Positions 6,675-15,300 of a stretch of DNA of 45,983 bases are shown here, one piece after another (position 1 is the stretch's first letter; every line of letters starts with the position of its first letter). The translations under genes and the position numbers were made by a program. The notes beneath the pieces were generated by a model. The model was given only the letters and a program-made list of their open reading frames with translations. It had not been told where the DNA came from and did not search any database. Origin of the DNA: JBBPYC01 sp038200275 (GTDB lineage Bacteria; Pseudomonadota; Gammaproteobacteria; Burkholderiales; Burkholderiaceae_C); assembly GCA_038200275.1 (NCBI GenBank), contig JBBPYC010000095.1:1-45983 (forward strand). The letters are read 5' to 3'.

Positions 6675-8059
6675 CGAGCCACAGCCCGGCTCGCTCGTTG
6701 CGGCGCCAGTTGTCGCTGTGGCTGGCGCTGGCGATCGCAACGGTCGCGTTGGCCGGCGGTGCGGTGTCGTTCGCGCAGGCGTTCCATGAGGCGATCGAGG
6801 CACAGGACGACCAGCTGGCGCAGATCGCGGCGCTGGTCGAGCGGCTGACGCTCGCCGCACCGCAGGCGCAACTGGCCAGCACCGACGACCACAGCGATGC
6901 GCGCATCGCGCTGCAGTTGCTGGGTGCCGTCCCAACGGAACCGGCCAGCGAACTTGGCCACCTGCCCGACGATCTTCCGGACGGACTCCAGACCACCGAC
7001 GTGCGCGGAAAGACCTGGCGCCTCTACGTGACGACCAAGCGCGCCGGTGAACGGATCGCGATCGGCCAGCGGACCGAACTGCGTGACGATCTGGCGGCTG
7101 CCAGCGCGTGGCGCACCGCGGCGCCGCTACTGCTGTTGATCCCGCTGTCGTTGCTGCTGGTTGCGCTGGCGGTGAACCGCGCACTCGCGCCACTGGCCGC
7201 GCGTGCGGCCGAACTGGACCGCCGCGCCGAACAGGATTTGCGCGCGGTCGACGCCCGCGGCCTGCTGGCGGAAGTGCAGCCGTTCGTCAATGCAATCAAC
7301 CAGTTGCTGCAAAGGGTTGCCAATTCGGTGGATGCACAAACGCGCTTCGTTGCGGACGCCGCGCATGAACTGCGCTCTCCCCTCACCGCGCTGTCACTGC
7401 AGGCGGAACGCGCACAGCACGCCGACTCGCTGCCCGTCGCGCTGGAACGGATCGGGACGTTGCGCCAAGGCCTCAAACGCGCGCGGCAACTGATCGAACA
7501 ACTGCTCGCGCTCGCGCGTGCGCAGGGTACGGACGGCGAGCACGTTGCGCCATGTTCATTGCGCGCCGTGCTGCGCGGCGTGATCGAAGACCTGCTGCCG
7601 CTCGCCGATGCGAAGGCGATCGATCTTGGGTTGGACGGCGAAGCGGACGCCTGGATCCGCGCTGGCGAAGTCGATCTCAAGACCTTGATCGCCAATCTGG
7701 TCGACAACGCGATCCGCTACACGCCGCCGGGCAGGCGCATCAACATATCGATCACGCAGATGACAGCGCCGGGCGCTGCTGCGCGGCCGACGCTGATCGT
7801 GGAACACAGTGGGCCTGGCATCGACCCAGCCGAGCGTGAGCGCGTGTTCGATCCGTTCTACCGTGTGCTTGGCAGCGGCACGGCGGGCTCCGGGCTGGGT
7901 CTGTCGATCGTGCGCACGATCGCCGCACGCATCGGCGCCGAGGTGAGCTTGCAGGCGGCAACGACGGCTGCAGCGGCAGCCGATCGCGACGGTCAGCAAC
8001 GAGCGACCGGCCTGCGCGTGGTGGTCTTGTTCGCAGCGGCGGTGGGTCAGCCTGCCTGA
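6671..8059 (+). CDS. Two-component sensor histidine kinase (QseC/PmrB type)
   Basis: This encodes 462 residues, starting at the ATG that overlaps the regulator stop. There is a first membrane helix at about 12-35, a periplasmic sensor region of about 120 residues, a second helix at about 155-172, then a HAMP-like linker. The H-box is FVADAAHELRSPLTALSLQ, with phospho-acceptor His232. The N-box is LIANLVDNAIRYTPPG, and a later glycine box reads GSGLGLSIV. The G1 box reads VEHSGPGI: the normally near-invariant Asp that contacts adenine is His379 here, which is unusual. The periplasmic loop has no recognisable ligand-binding motif. The kinase is paired with the preceding regulator. Confidence 0.92.
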   Translation: MTSHSPARSLRRQLSLWLALAIATVALAGGAVSFAQAFHEAIEAQDDQLAQIAALVERLTLAAPQAQLASTDDHSDARIALQLLGAVPTEPASELGHLPDDLPDGLQTTDVRGKTWRLYVTTKRAGERIAIGQRTELRDDLAAASAWRTAAPLLLLIPLSLLLVALAVNRALAPLAARAAELDRRAEQDLRAVDARGLLAEVQPFVNAINQLLQRVANSVDAQTRFVADAAHELRSPLTALSLQAERAQHADSLPVALERIGTLRQGLKRARQLIEQLLALARAQGTDGEHVAPCSLRAVLRGVIEDLLPLADAKAIDLGLDGEADAWIRAGEVDLKTLIANLVDNAIRYTPPGRRINISITQMTAPGAAARPTLIVEHSGPGIDPAERERVFDPFYRVLGSGTAGSGLGLSIVRTIAARIGAEVSLQAATTAAAAADRDGQQRATGLRVVVLFAAAVGQPA

Positions 8060-8132
8060 AGGAATGGCGGTCAGGCGTGGGGGCTGGTCGGCCACGAATC
8101 GACAGGCTTCAAGAAAAATCGTGCTGAGTCGC

Positions 8133-8160
8133 TTGTGCTGCCTTTATTGTTTGCTATCTT
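8133..8160 (+). promoter_or_regulatory. Candidate sigma-70 promoter for the DMT transporter gene
   Basis: TTGTGC (8133-8138), a 16-base spacer and TATCTT (8155-8160) lie in an AT-rich patch about 90 bases before the transporter start. The match is moderate and was found by eye only. Confidence 0.3.
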
Positions 8161-8251
8161 TTTGCGACTACGGCAACGTTTGTCCGGCCGGGGTCGCACA
8201 ACGCCTTTGACAGCCTGGGCCGACTTCGCCCCGTGCGCTAAATTGCCGCGC

Positions 8252-9151
8252 ATGACGCAACGCTTGAGCCCCGGAACGATCGCCCTGCTGGTGGTGCCGC
8301 CCTTCATGTGGGCGGCCAACGCGGTGGTCGGTCGCCTGGTGCATGAACTCATTTCGCCAATGACGCTCAACTTCCTGCGCTGGGCACTGGCACTGCTGTT
8401 GCTGTTGCCACTGGGCGGCTGGGCGTTGCGTGGCGGCAGCCCCATCTGGGCGCACTGGCGCAACTTGGCTGCACTCGGGTTTCTCGGCGTTGGTAGCTAC
8501 AACTCGCTGCAGTACCTTGCGCTGAAGACGTCGACGCCGTTGAACGTAACCCTGGTGGCCGGCTGCACGCCGGTGTTCATGATGGCGGTCGGGGCGCTGT
8601 GGTTCGGCCAAGCCGTGTCCCGCAGACAACTGGCCGGCGCATTGCTGTCCGTCGTGGGCGTGCTGCTCGTGATCAGCCGTGGCGAGTTGCAGACGCTGCT
8701 GCAGGTGAAGCTGTTGCCGGGGGACTTGTTCATGCTGGCCGCCACGCTGGTTTGGGCGATCTACAGCTGGATGCTGACGCGGCCCAAGCTGCCCGCCAAC
8801 GTGCGCAGCGACTGGGCCGCGTTCCTGGTCGCCCAAATGGTGTTCGGCCTGGGCTGGTCCAGCCTGTTCACGCTGGGCGAATGGGGGATTGGCGCCGGCA
8901 ACTTCTCATTCGGCTGGCCACTGGCGGCGACCCTGTTGTTCGTTGCCATTGGCCCGGCGATCATTGCGTATCGCTGCTGGGGCGTGGGGATTCAGCGAGT
9001 GGGCCCCACGATCGCTGCATTCTTCTCGAACCTGACTCCCCTGTTCGCCGCCGTGCTGTCGGCGGTTCTGCTTGGCGAATTGCCACACCTCTATCACGCC
9101 GTCGCATTTGGTTTGATCATCGGCGGCATCGTGGTGTCGGCACAACGCTGA
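8252..9151 (+). CDS. DMT-superfamily (EamA) transporter
   Basis: This encodes 299 residues from the ATG at 8252. It has ten hydrophobic segments in two EamA halves, with the typical opening (WAANAVVGRLVHELISPMTL, then NFLRW) and the ending PLFAAVLSAVLLGELPHLYH. Members of this family usually export amino acids or other small metabolites, or take up precursors; no substrate can be read from the sequence. It stands 192 bases after the histidine kinase gene and is convergent with the aldolase gene, with only 16 bases between them. It probably forms its own transcription unit (see the promoter candidate upstream). Confidence 0.9.
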   Translation: MTQRLSPGTIALLVVPPFMWAANAVVGRLVHELISPMTLNFLRWALALLLLLPLGGWALRGGSPIWAHWRNLAALGFLGVGSYNSLQYLALKTSTPLNVTLVAGCTPVFMMAVGALWFGQAVSRRQLAGALLSVVGVLLVISRGELQTLLQVKLLPGDLFMLAATLVWAIYSWMLTRPKLPANVRSDWAAFLVAQMVFGLGWSSLFTLGEWGIGAGNFSFGWPLAATLLFVAIGPAIIAYRCWGVGIQRVGPTIAAFFSNLTPLFAAVLSAVLLGELPHLYHAVAFGLIIGGIVVSAQR

Positions 9152-9167
9152 CTGCAGCGACTTTTTC

Positions 9168-9974
9168 TCAATACTGCGCGCCAATCGGTTTTGCGGCCGC
9201 ATCCTGGTACTTGTCGCGCAGCGCCTGTGACGCCATGCGCAGCAGCCCGAGGTCGCTGCCGACGCCGACGAATGTGATTCCCATTTCAAGATAGCGCCGC
9301 GCATCGGCTTCAGCCGGCGCGAGGATGCCGGTCGGCTTGCCGGCGCTTTGCGCAGCCTGGTGAATCTGCTTGATTGCATCCTGCACGTCCGCATGACCGA
9401 GCACGCCCAGGTGACCGTATGCGGCGGCCAGATCGGACGGGCCGATGAACAGGCAATCCACCCCGTCAACCGCAGCAATCTCGGCTGCGGCTTCCACGCC
9501 TTTGCGGCTCTCGATCTGCACCAGCAGCCCGATGTGGTCGTTCGCAGTTTTCAGATAGTCGGTGGTCGCACCGAACCGGTTGCCGCGGTGTGACACGGAC
9601 ACCCCGCGCATGCCCTGCGGCGGGTAGCGCGTGGCGGCAACCGCCGCGCGTGCTTCGTCGGCGTTCTCGACGAACGGGATCAGCAGGTTGCTTGCGCCCG
9701 AGTCGAGCAACCGCTTGATGATCACCGCATCGTTCCAGGGCGGGCGGATGATGGGTGCGCTCACGCTGTCCTTCAGCGCCATCATCTGCGGGATCAGCGT
9801 GATCACGTCGTTGGGCGCGTGCTCGGCGTCGAGCAGCAGCCAGTCGAAGCCGGCCACGCCGAGCACTTCGGTGCTGATGTGGCTGGCCAGCGAAGTCCAG
9901 CAGCCGATCAGCCGTTCGCGTGCAAGCAAGCGCTGGCGGAACGTGTTGGGGATTGCGGTGTAGGGGGTAGTCAT
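9168..9974 (-). CDS. garL: 5-keto-4-deoxy-D-glucarate aldolase (GarL-like, HpcH/HpaI family)
   Basis: This encodes 268 residues from the ATG at 9974, with a good aaggag site eight bases upstream. The TIM-barrel class II aldolase features are clear: His52 in LLLDAEHAPND, Arg77 in IIRPPWND, metal ligands Glu155 (QIESRKG) and Asp181 (FIGPSDLAAAYG). These correspond, with an offset of two, to the known catalytic His, Arg, Glu and Asp of the E. coli enzyme. The reaction splits 5-keto-4-deoxyglucarate into pyruvate and tartronate semialdehyde. Relatives act on other 2-keto acids, but position directly after glucarate dehydratase supports this role. It is the last gene of the six-gene operon, 25 bases after gudD. 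Confidence 0.85.
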   Translation of the reverse strand: MTTPYTAIPNTFRQRLLARERLIGCWTSLASHISTEVLGVAGFDWLLLDAEHAPNDVITLIPQMMALKDSVSAPIIRPPWNDAVIIKRLLDSGASNLLIPFVENADEARAAVAATRYPPQGMRGVSVSHRGNRFGATTDYLKTANDHIGLLVQIESRKGVEAAAEIAAVDGVDCLFIGPSDLAAAYGHLGVLGHADVQDAIKQIHQAAQSAGKPTGILAPAEADARRYLEMGITFVGVGSDLGLLRMASQALRDKYQDAAAKPIGAQY

Positions 9975-9999
9975 CGGTGGTTTCTCCTTAATATCAAAG

Positions 10000-11349
10000 T
10001 CAGCGTACGAGGCACGGACGCTTCGGATCGAACGTCCAGTTGGGGATCAGATACTGCATGGCGGTCGCATCGTCGCGGGCGCCGAGGCCGTGTTGCAGGT
10101 ACAGCTGGTGCGCCTTGTCAACTTCGCCCATGTCCAGCTCGATGCCGAGCCCGGGCGCGGTCGGCACCTGGATGTGGCCCCCAACAATCTGCAATGGTTC
10201 CTTCGTCAAACGTTGGCCGTCCTGCCAGATCCAGTGCGTGTCGATCGCGGTGACCTTGCCCGGTGCAGCAGCGCCGACCTGCGTGAACATCGCAAGCGAC
10301 ACGTCGAAATGATTGTTCGAGTGCGAGCCCCAGGTCAGGCCCCAGTCGCGGCAGGTCTGCGCCACACGCACCGAACCCGCCATGGTCCAGAAATGCGGGT
10401 CGGCCAGCGGGATGTCGACCGATTGCAAGCTGAGCGCATGGCTCAATTGCCGCCAATCGGTTGCGATCATGTTGGTGGCGGTGGGCAACCCCGTGGCGCG
10501 GCGGAACTCGGCCATCACTTCACGGCCGGAGAACCCGCCTTCGGCACCGCAGGGGTCTTCGGCATAGGCGACCACGCCGCGCAAATCCTTCATGAGACGG
10601 ATCGCGTCACCCAGCAACCAGCCACCGTTCGGATCGAGCGTGACCCGTGCGCTGGGGAAGCGTTCGTGCAGCGCCGTGACGGCTTCGACCTCATCCTCAC
10701 CGCGCAGCACACCACCTTTCAGCTTGAAGTCGTTGAAGCCATAGCGCTCGCGTGCGGCTTCGGCCTGCGCGACGATCGCCTGCGGTGTCAACGCCGCGTC
10801 GTGCCGGATGCGCGACCACGCGCTGTCGGTATCGGGCTCGCTCGCGTACGGCAGATCGGTCTGGGTGCGATTGCCCACATAGAACAGATAGCCGAGCATC
10901 TCGACCGACGCGCGTTGTTGCCCTTCACCGAGCAGCGCACAGACCGGCACGCCCAGGTGCCGGCCCAGCAAGTCGAGCATCGCCGACTCAACGGCCGTGA
11001 CGGCATGGATCGTGGTGCGCAGATCGAACGTCTGCTGCCCGCGCCCGCCCGCGTCACGATCTGCAAAAGTTTGTTGCATGCGCCGCAGAACCTGCTGCAC
11101 GTTGCCGACGCTGGCGCCGACGACCAGCGCGCGTGCATCTTCCAGTGTCTGCCGAATCTTCTCGCCACCGGGCACTTCCCCGATGCCGGTACGGCCTCCA
11201 CTGTCGGTCAGGATCAGCAGATTGCGCGTGAAGAAGGGCCCGTGTGCACCGCTCAGGTTCAGCAGCATGCTGTCGCGGCCGGCAACCGGTATCACGCGCA
11301 ACTGGGTGATGACGGGTGAGTCTGAAGGTCGATCCGAAGGTTGCGTCAT
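10000..11349 (-). CDS. gudD: Glucarate dehydratase
   Basis: This encodes 449 residues, close to the usual length (about 446), from the ATG at 11349. It is an enolase-superfamily protein: catalytic lysines K209 and K211 in FKLKGGVL, metal ligand D239 in LDPNGGW, Asn293 in ATNMIATDW, and catalytic His343 in WGSHSNNHFDVSLAMF. All key residues are present. It dehydrates D-glucarate (and usually L-idarate) to 5-keto-4-deoxy-D-glucarate. The ribosome binding site is weak, so translation may be coupled to the Bug gene 22 bases upstream. The aldolase that uses its product follows directly. Confidence 0.93.
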   Translation of the reverse strand: MTQPSDRPSDSPVITQLRVIPVAGRDSMLLNLSGAHGPFFTRNLLILTDSGGRTGIGEVPGGEKIRQTLEDARALVVGASVGNVQQVLRRMQQTFADRDAGGRGQQTFDLRTTIHAVTAVESAMLDLLGRHLGVPVCALLGEGQQRASVEMLGYLFYVGNRTQTDLPYASEPDTDSAWSRIRHDAALTPQAIVAQAEAARERYGFNDFKLKGGVLRGEDEVEAVTALHERFPSARVTLDPNGGWLLGDAIRLMKDLRGVVAYAEDPCGAEGGFSGREVMAEFRRATGLPTATNMIATDWRQLSHALSLQSVDIPLADPHFWTMAGSVRVAQTCRDWGLTWGSHSNNHFDVSLAMFTQVGAAAPGKVTAIDTHWIWQDGQRLTKEPLQIVGGHIQVPTAPGLGIELDMGEVDKAHQLYLQHGLGARDDATAMQYLIPNWTFDPKRPCLVR

Positions 11350-11371
11350 GGCCGTTTTCAAATGCCGCCCC

Positions 11372-12352
11372 TCAGTCGATCGTGATGCCACCCTTGGCAA
11401 CCACCTGCGCCCAGTTCTTGCGCTCGCGCTCGAAGAAGGTCGCAAATTCGGGCGGCGCCATCGTGTGCACTTCGGCGCCCTGCGCGGCCAGCCGTTCGCG
11501 GATGTCCGGCAACGCGATGATGCGGGTCAGCTCGGCCGACAGGCGGCTGAGCACCGCGGGCGGCGTGCCTGCGGCCATCAGCACGCCCTGCCAGGTGCCC
11601 GATTCAAAACCGGTCACGCCCTGCTCGGCAATCGTCGGCACATCCTTCAACAGCGGCACCCGCTCGGCTTTCGACACCCCGATCGCCTTGAGCTTGCCCG
11701 ACTGCACGAACGGCAGCGTGGCCAGCATGCCGTTCATCAACACCTGCGTCTGCCCAGCCACCGTGTCGGCCACCGCCTGCGAGCCGCCTTTGTACGGGAT
11801 GTATTGCCACTGTGCGCCGGTGCCTTTTTCTACCGCCACACCGGCCAGATGCGGCGCGCTGCCGGTGGCGGTCACGGCGAAGTTGAGTTGATGGTCTTTC
11901 GAGTACGCGACCAGCTCTTTCAGGTTGCTGGCCGGCACAGACGGATGCACGACCAGCAGGTGCGGTGAGTACGCCAGCATCGCGACACCGACCAGATCTT
12001 TGGATGGATCAAACGGCAGCTTCAGGTAGACCGACGGGCTGATCGCGAGCGAACCCACATCGCACAGCAGCAAGGTATGGCCGTCGGTGGCTTTGGCGAC
12101 TGCGTCCGAGCCGATGTTGCCGTTTGCACCCGGCTTGTTGTCCACCAGCACCGGTTGGCCGAGCGCTTCGGACAGCGGTTGGCTGATGGCGCGCGCAATG
12201 ATGTCGGACGAACCACCGGGCGGGTACGGCACGACGATCTTGATGGCCTTGGTCGGCCACTCAGTTGTTTTTTGGGCCAGAGCGCTGGTGCTGCCTGCAC
12301 TTGCAGCAATCAAAACGGTAGTAACTACAAAGGCGCGACGCGATGCTTTCAT
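11372..12352 (-). CDS. Bug-family (TctC-like) periplasmic solute-binding protein
   Basis: This encodes 326 residues with a signal peptide (about 1-26, ending SALA-Q). The start has aagga ten bases upstream. The mature N-terminus WPTKAIKIVVPYPPGGSSDI is the Bug/TctC signature, which contacts the ligand carboxylate. Other typical blocks are GQPVLVDNKPGANGNIGSDA and IPYKGGSQAVADTVAGQTQV. Bug proteins bind carboxylates or other small metabolites and normally work with TctA/TctB permeases, or as orphan sensors. Here it lies inside a TRAP operon without TctAB, directly before gudD, so a sugar-diacid ligand is likely by context. Confidence 0.92.
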   Translation of the reverse strand: MKASRRAFVVTTVLIAASAGSTSALAQKTTEWPTKAIKIVVPYPPGGSSDIIARAISQPLSEALGQPVLVDNKPGANGNIGSDAVAKATDGHTLLLCDVGSLAISPSVYLKLPFDPSKDLVGVAMLAYSPHLLVVHPSVPASNLKELVAYSKDHQLNFAVTATGSAPHLAGVAVEKGTGAQWQYIPYKGGSQAVADTVAGQTQVLMNGMLATLPFVQSGKLKAIGVSKAERVPLLKDVPTIAEQGVTGFESGTWQGVLMAAGTPPAVLSRLSAELTRIIALPDIRERLAAQGAEVHTMAPPEFATFFERERKNWAQVVAKGGITID

Positions 12353-12369
12353 AAGTCAGGTTCCTTCAT

Positions 12370-13659
12370 TTAAACGCCGACGAGGCGCGGTAGCCATAAC
12401 GACAGGGCCGGCACGTACGTGACGATGCCCAACACAATCAACAACAGCAGGAAGAACGGCATCAACGCCCGCACCACCTGCCCGATCGGCAGCTTGGCGA
12501 CTGCGCTGCCCACGAACAGCACCGTGCCGACCGGCGGCGTGATCAGGCCGATGCCGAGGTTGATGATCATGATCATGCCGAAGTGCACCGGATCGACGCC
12601 AACCGCAGTCACCACCGGCAGCAAGATCGGTGTGAGGATCAGCAGCAGCGCCGCCATGTCCATCAAGGTGCCAAGCACCAGCAACAGGATGTTGATGTAG
12701 AACAGGATCACGAGCCGGCTGTCGGTGAATGCGGTGAGCGCTGTGGTGATCTTCAGCGGGATCTGCATCAACGTCATGATGTAGCCGAAGCTGGCCGCGA
12801 AGCCGATCAGGATCATCACGATCGAAACCGTCTTGACGGTGCGATGCATCAGCTTGGGCAAGTCGCGCCAACGGTAGTCCCGGTAAATGAACATCGTGAC
12901 GAAGAACGCCCAGACGACCGCGATTGACGCGGACTCGGTCGCAGTAAACACGCCCGACAGGATGCCGCCCAGGATGATGACCATCGTCATCAAGCCCCAG
13001 AGCGCGTCGCCTGCAATCCGCAAGGCCTGGCTCAACGGGATTGCGTCGCCCTTCGGAAAATTGCGCTTCTTCGCAATCACCAGGCAATAAGTCGCAAGCG
13101 TGAGGCCGAGCAGCAGGCCCGGCAGCACACCCGCCATGAACAGCGCCGCGATCGAAATCGATCCGCCCGCAGCCATCGAATAAATCACCGCGTTGTGGCT
13201 TGGCGGGATCAAGGTGGCCTGGATCGAACCGCTGATGGTGAGCGCCGTGGCGAAGTCGCGTGGGTAGCCGCGGCGCTCCATCTCCGGGATCATCACGGAG
13301 CCGATCGAGGCCGTGTCCGCCACCGAAGAGCCTGAGATGGCACCAAAAAACGTGGACGCCAGGATGTTGACCAGCGTCAGCCCGCCGCGCACAAATCCAA
13401 CCAGCACACCGGCGAATGCAACCAGCCGCCGCGACATGCCGCCTTCGGCCATGATCGCGCCAGCCAGCACGAAAAACGGAATGGCCAGCAGCGAAAACTT
13501 GTTGACGCCGCTGGCGATCTGGATCATCACCGCTTCGAGCGGCAAGTCGATGTAGATCGCGCCGACCAGTGCGGCCAAGCCGAGCGAATATGCGACCGGC
13601 ATACCGATCAGAATCAGTAGCGCGAAGCTGCCGAGCAGCACGAACGGTTCGGCGCTCAT
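12370..13659 (-). CDS. dctM: TRAP transporter large permease (DctM type)
   Basis: This encodes 429 residues, about 12 membrane segments, the usual length for DctM. Typical blocks are IPFFVLAGAIMAEGGMSRRL, FFGAISGSSVADTASIGSVM and the late LGIGLITPPVGTVLFV. It forms the Na+-driven transport channel of a TRAP system. Its start overlaps the dctQ stop by four bases (ATGA). The substrate is probably glucarate/galactarate or another sugar acid, inferred from the downstream gudD and garL genes. Confidence 0.95.
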   Translation of the reverse strand: MSAEPFVLLGSFALLILIGMPVAYSLGLAALVGAIYIDLPLEAVMIQIASGVNKFSLLAIPFFVLAGAIMAEGGMSRRLVAFAGVLVGFVRGGLTLVNILASTFFGAISGSSVADTASIGSVMIPEMERRGYPRDFATALTISGSIQATLIPPSHNAVIYSMAAGGSISIAALFMAGVLPGLLLGLTLATYCLVIAKKRNFPKGDAIPLSQALRIAGDALWGLMTMVIILGGILSGVFTATESASIAVVWAFFVTMFIYRDYRWRDLPKLMHRTVKTVSIVMILIGFAASFGYIMTLMQIPLKITTALTAFTDSRLVILFYINILLLVLGTLMDMAALLLILTPILLPVVTAVGVDPVHFGMIMIINLGIGLITPPVGTVLFVGSAVAKLPIGQVVRALMPFFLLLLIVLGIVTYVPALSLWLPRLVGV

Positions 13660-14198
13660 ACGGTCTCGATCGCGCTGGCGGGGTCTTCAGCCTGCTGGTC
13701 GAACATCACGACCGCACGCTGGTGTTGGTCGCCGAAGATCATTTTTTCCAGCACGAACACCAGCGTGAGCAGTCCACCAAGCGGCACCGGCGAATAGGTC
13801 CAGCCGACCGGCAGCCACGGCAGCGCGGGCAGGCTCTGGTTCATCGTCTCCAGGCACAGCTTGCCGCCGTAGAACACCATGAACAAGCTGATCGCAATCA
13901 TCAGCAGATCGACAATCTTGGCAAAGACCCAGCGCAGCCGCGCAGGCAACCGGTCGCTCAGCATGCCGACCGCGATGTGCGCACCGGCGCGATACGCGGC
14001 CGCCGCGCCAATGAAGGTGAACACCACCATCAGCAGGATTGCAATCGGTTCCGGCCACTGCGCACCCTCACCCAGCACGTAGCGCGCGAACACGCCGACC
14101 GGGATGATCAGGCTCATCAACAGGATCGACAGGCCTGCGACCCAGATGCACGTCAAATACAGGACATCAATTGCGCGGTGCAGGCCTTCGTTGTTCAC
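13656..14198 (-). CDS. dctQ: TRAP transporter small permease (DctQ type)
   Basis: This encodes 180 residues with four hydrophobic helices, as expected for DctQ. The family motif region is RYVLGEGAQWPEPIAILLMV, followed by IGAAAAYRAGAHIAVGML. It is the membrane partner that pairs with DctM. It lies 15 bases after dctP and overlaps dctM by four bases. The C-terminal tail of about 25 residues is hydrophilic. Confidence 0.93.
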   Translation of the reverse strand: MNNEGLHRAIDVLYLTCIWVAGLSILLMSLIIPVGVFARYVLGEGAQWPEPIAILLMVVFTFIGAAAAYRAGAHIAVGMLSDRLPARLRWVFAKIVDLLMIAISLFMVFYGGKLCLETMNQSLPALPWLPVGWTYSPVPLGGLLTLVFVLEKMIFGDQHQRAVVMFDQQAEDPASAIETV

Positions 14199-14213
14199 GC
14201 TGTGGCGGCCCGA

Positions 14214-15185
14214 TTACTTGACGTCAGCGATCCGCTTCATCAGGTCTTTGTACGGCGCCCCGTACTTCTCACGCACGCCGGCGGTGGCGTCGTAGAACGG
14301 TTTTTGGTCGACATCGATGAACTCGACACCGGCTGCCTTCAGCTTCGCCGAATAGTCGGCCACGCTCTTGTCCCACAAGACACGCTGTTCCATCTGCGCT
14401 TCCCGCGCCAGTTTTTTCATCAGCGTGTGCTCTTCATCGGTCATCTTGTCCCAGCTGACCTTGGACATCACGAGCAGTTCGGGGATGATCAGGTGATTGG
14501 TCTGCGCGTAGTATTTGGCACCGGTGGTGAAGTGGTTTGCGGTGAACATGCTTGGCGGGTTGTTTTCGGCGCCGTCGATCACGCCGGTTTGCAGCGCGCT
14601 GAATACTTCGCTGTAGCTCATCGAGATGCCATTGCCGCCCAATGCGTTCATCGTGTCGACGAACAGCGGGTTGCCCATCATGCGGATCTTCTGGCCCTTC
14701 AAGTCTTCCAGGTTGTGCACCGGCTTTTTGGTGTAGAGGCTGCGCGAACCGCCGTCCATCCAGGCCAGCGCCACAAGACGCGCCGGGCTGGCGGTGATTT
14801 TGTCAAGCAGTTCCTGCCCGATCTCGCCGTCGATGATCGCCCGCATGTGCTTTTCATTGCGGAATACGAACGGCATGTTGAACACGTTGACTTCCGGCAC
14901 CACGGAGCCGACGGGCCCCAGTGACGTGCGCAGGATCTGGATCGCGCCGACCTGCGTCTGCTCGATCATCGTTTTCTCGTCGCCAAGCACACTGCTCGGA
15001 TACATGCGCACGCTGTACTTGCCGTTCGTCGCGGTCTCCAGCTTCTTGCCCATGTTCTCGACCGCAACCACAGTCGGATAGCCAGGGGGGTGCACGTCGG
15101 CGGCTTTGAGGACCGTGGCAGCCTGCGCAGCAAAGGCACCGCAGGCCAGCGCGACGGCGCCAAACATATGGAAAGGGAATTTCAT
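14214..15185 (-). CDS. dctP: TRAP transporter solute-binding protein (DctP family)
   Basis: This encodes 323 residues from the ATG at 15185, preceded by aggag at eight bases. The signal peptide is residues 1 to about 22 (FGAVALACGAFAAQA). The DctP signature is present: LKGQKIRMMGNPLFVDTMNA, with the Arg that binds the ligand carboxylate, then SEVFSALQTGVIDGAENNP. It delivers a carboxylate to DctQM. It is the first gene of the six-gene operon reaching to 9168. The ligand is presumably a hexarate, by gene context only. No regulator gene is adjacent. Confidence 0.93.
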   Translation of the reverse strand: MKFPFHMFGAVALACGAFAAQAATVLKAADVHPPGYPTVVAVENMGKKLETATNGKYSVRMYPSSVLGDEKTMIEQTQVGAIQILRTSLGPVGSVVPEVNVFNMPFVFRNEKHMRAIIDGEIGQELLDKITASPARLVALAWMDGGSRSLYTKKPVHNLEDLKGQKIRMMGNPLFVDTMNALGGNGISMSYSEVFSALQTGVIDGAENNPPSMFTANHFTTGAKYYAQTNHLIIPELLVMSKVSWDKMTDEEHTLMKKLAREAQMEQRVLWDKSVADYSAKLKAAGVEFIDVDQKPFYDATAGVREKYGAPYKDLMKRIADVK

Positions 15186-15300
15186 GGGTGGTCTCCTGGT
15201 GAGCAAGATCCGCGCGTGATGCGCTCTGCTATTTGCAGCGCGCCGGGCAGCACCCATTCTGACGTGGGCCGCAGACCGTTCGCCTAAAGGCATTCCCTAA

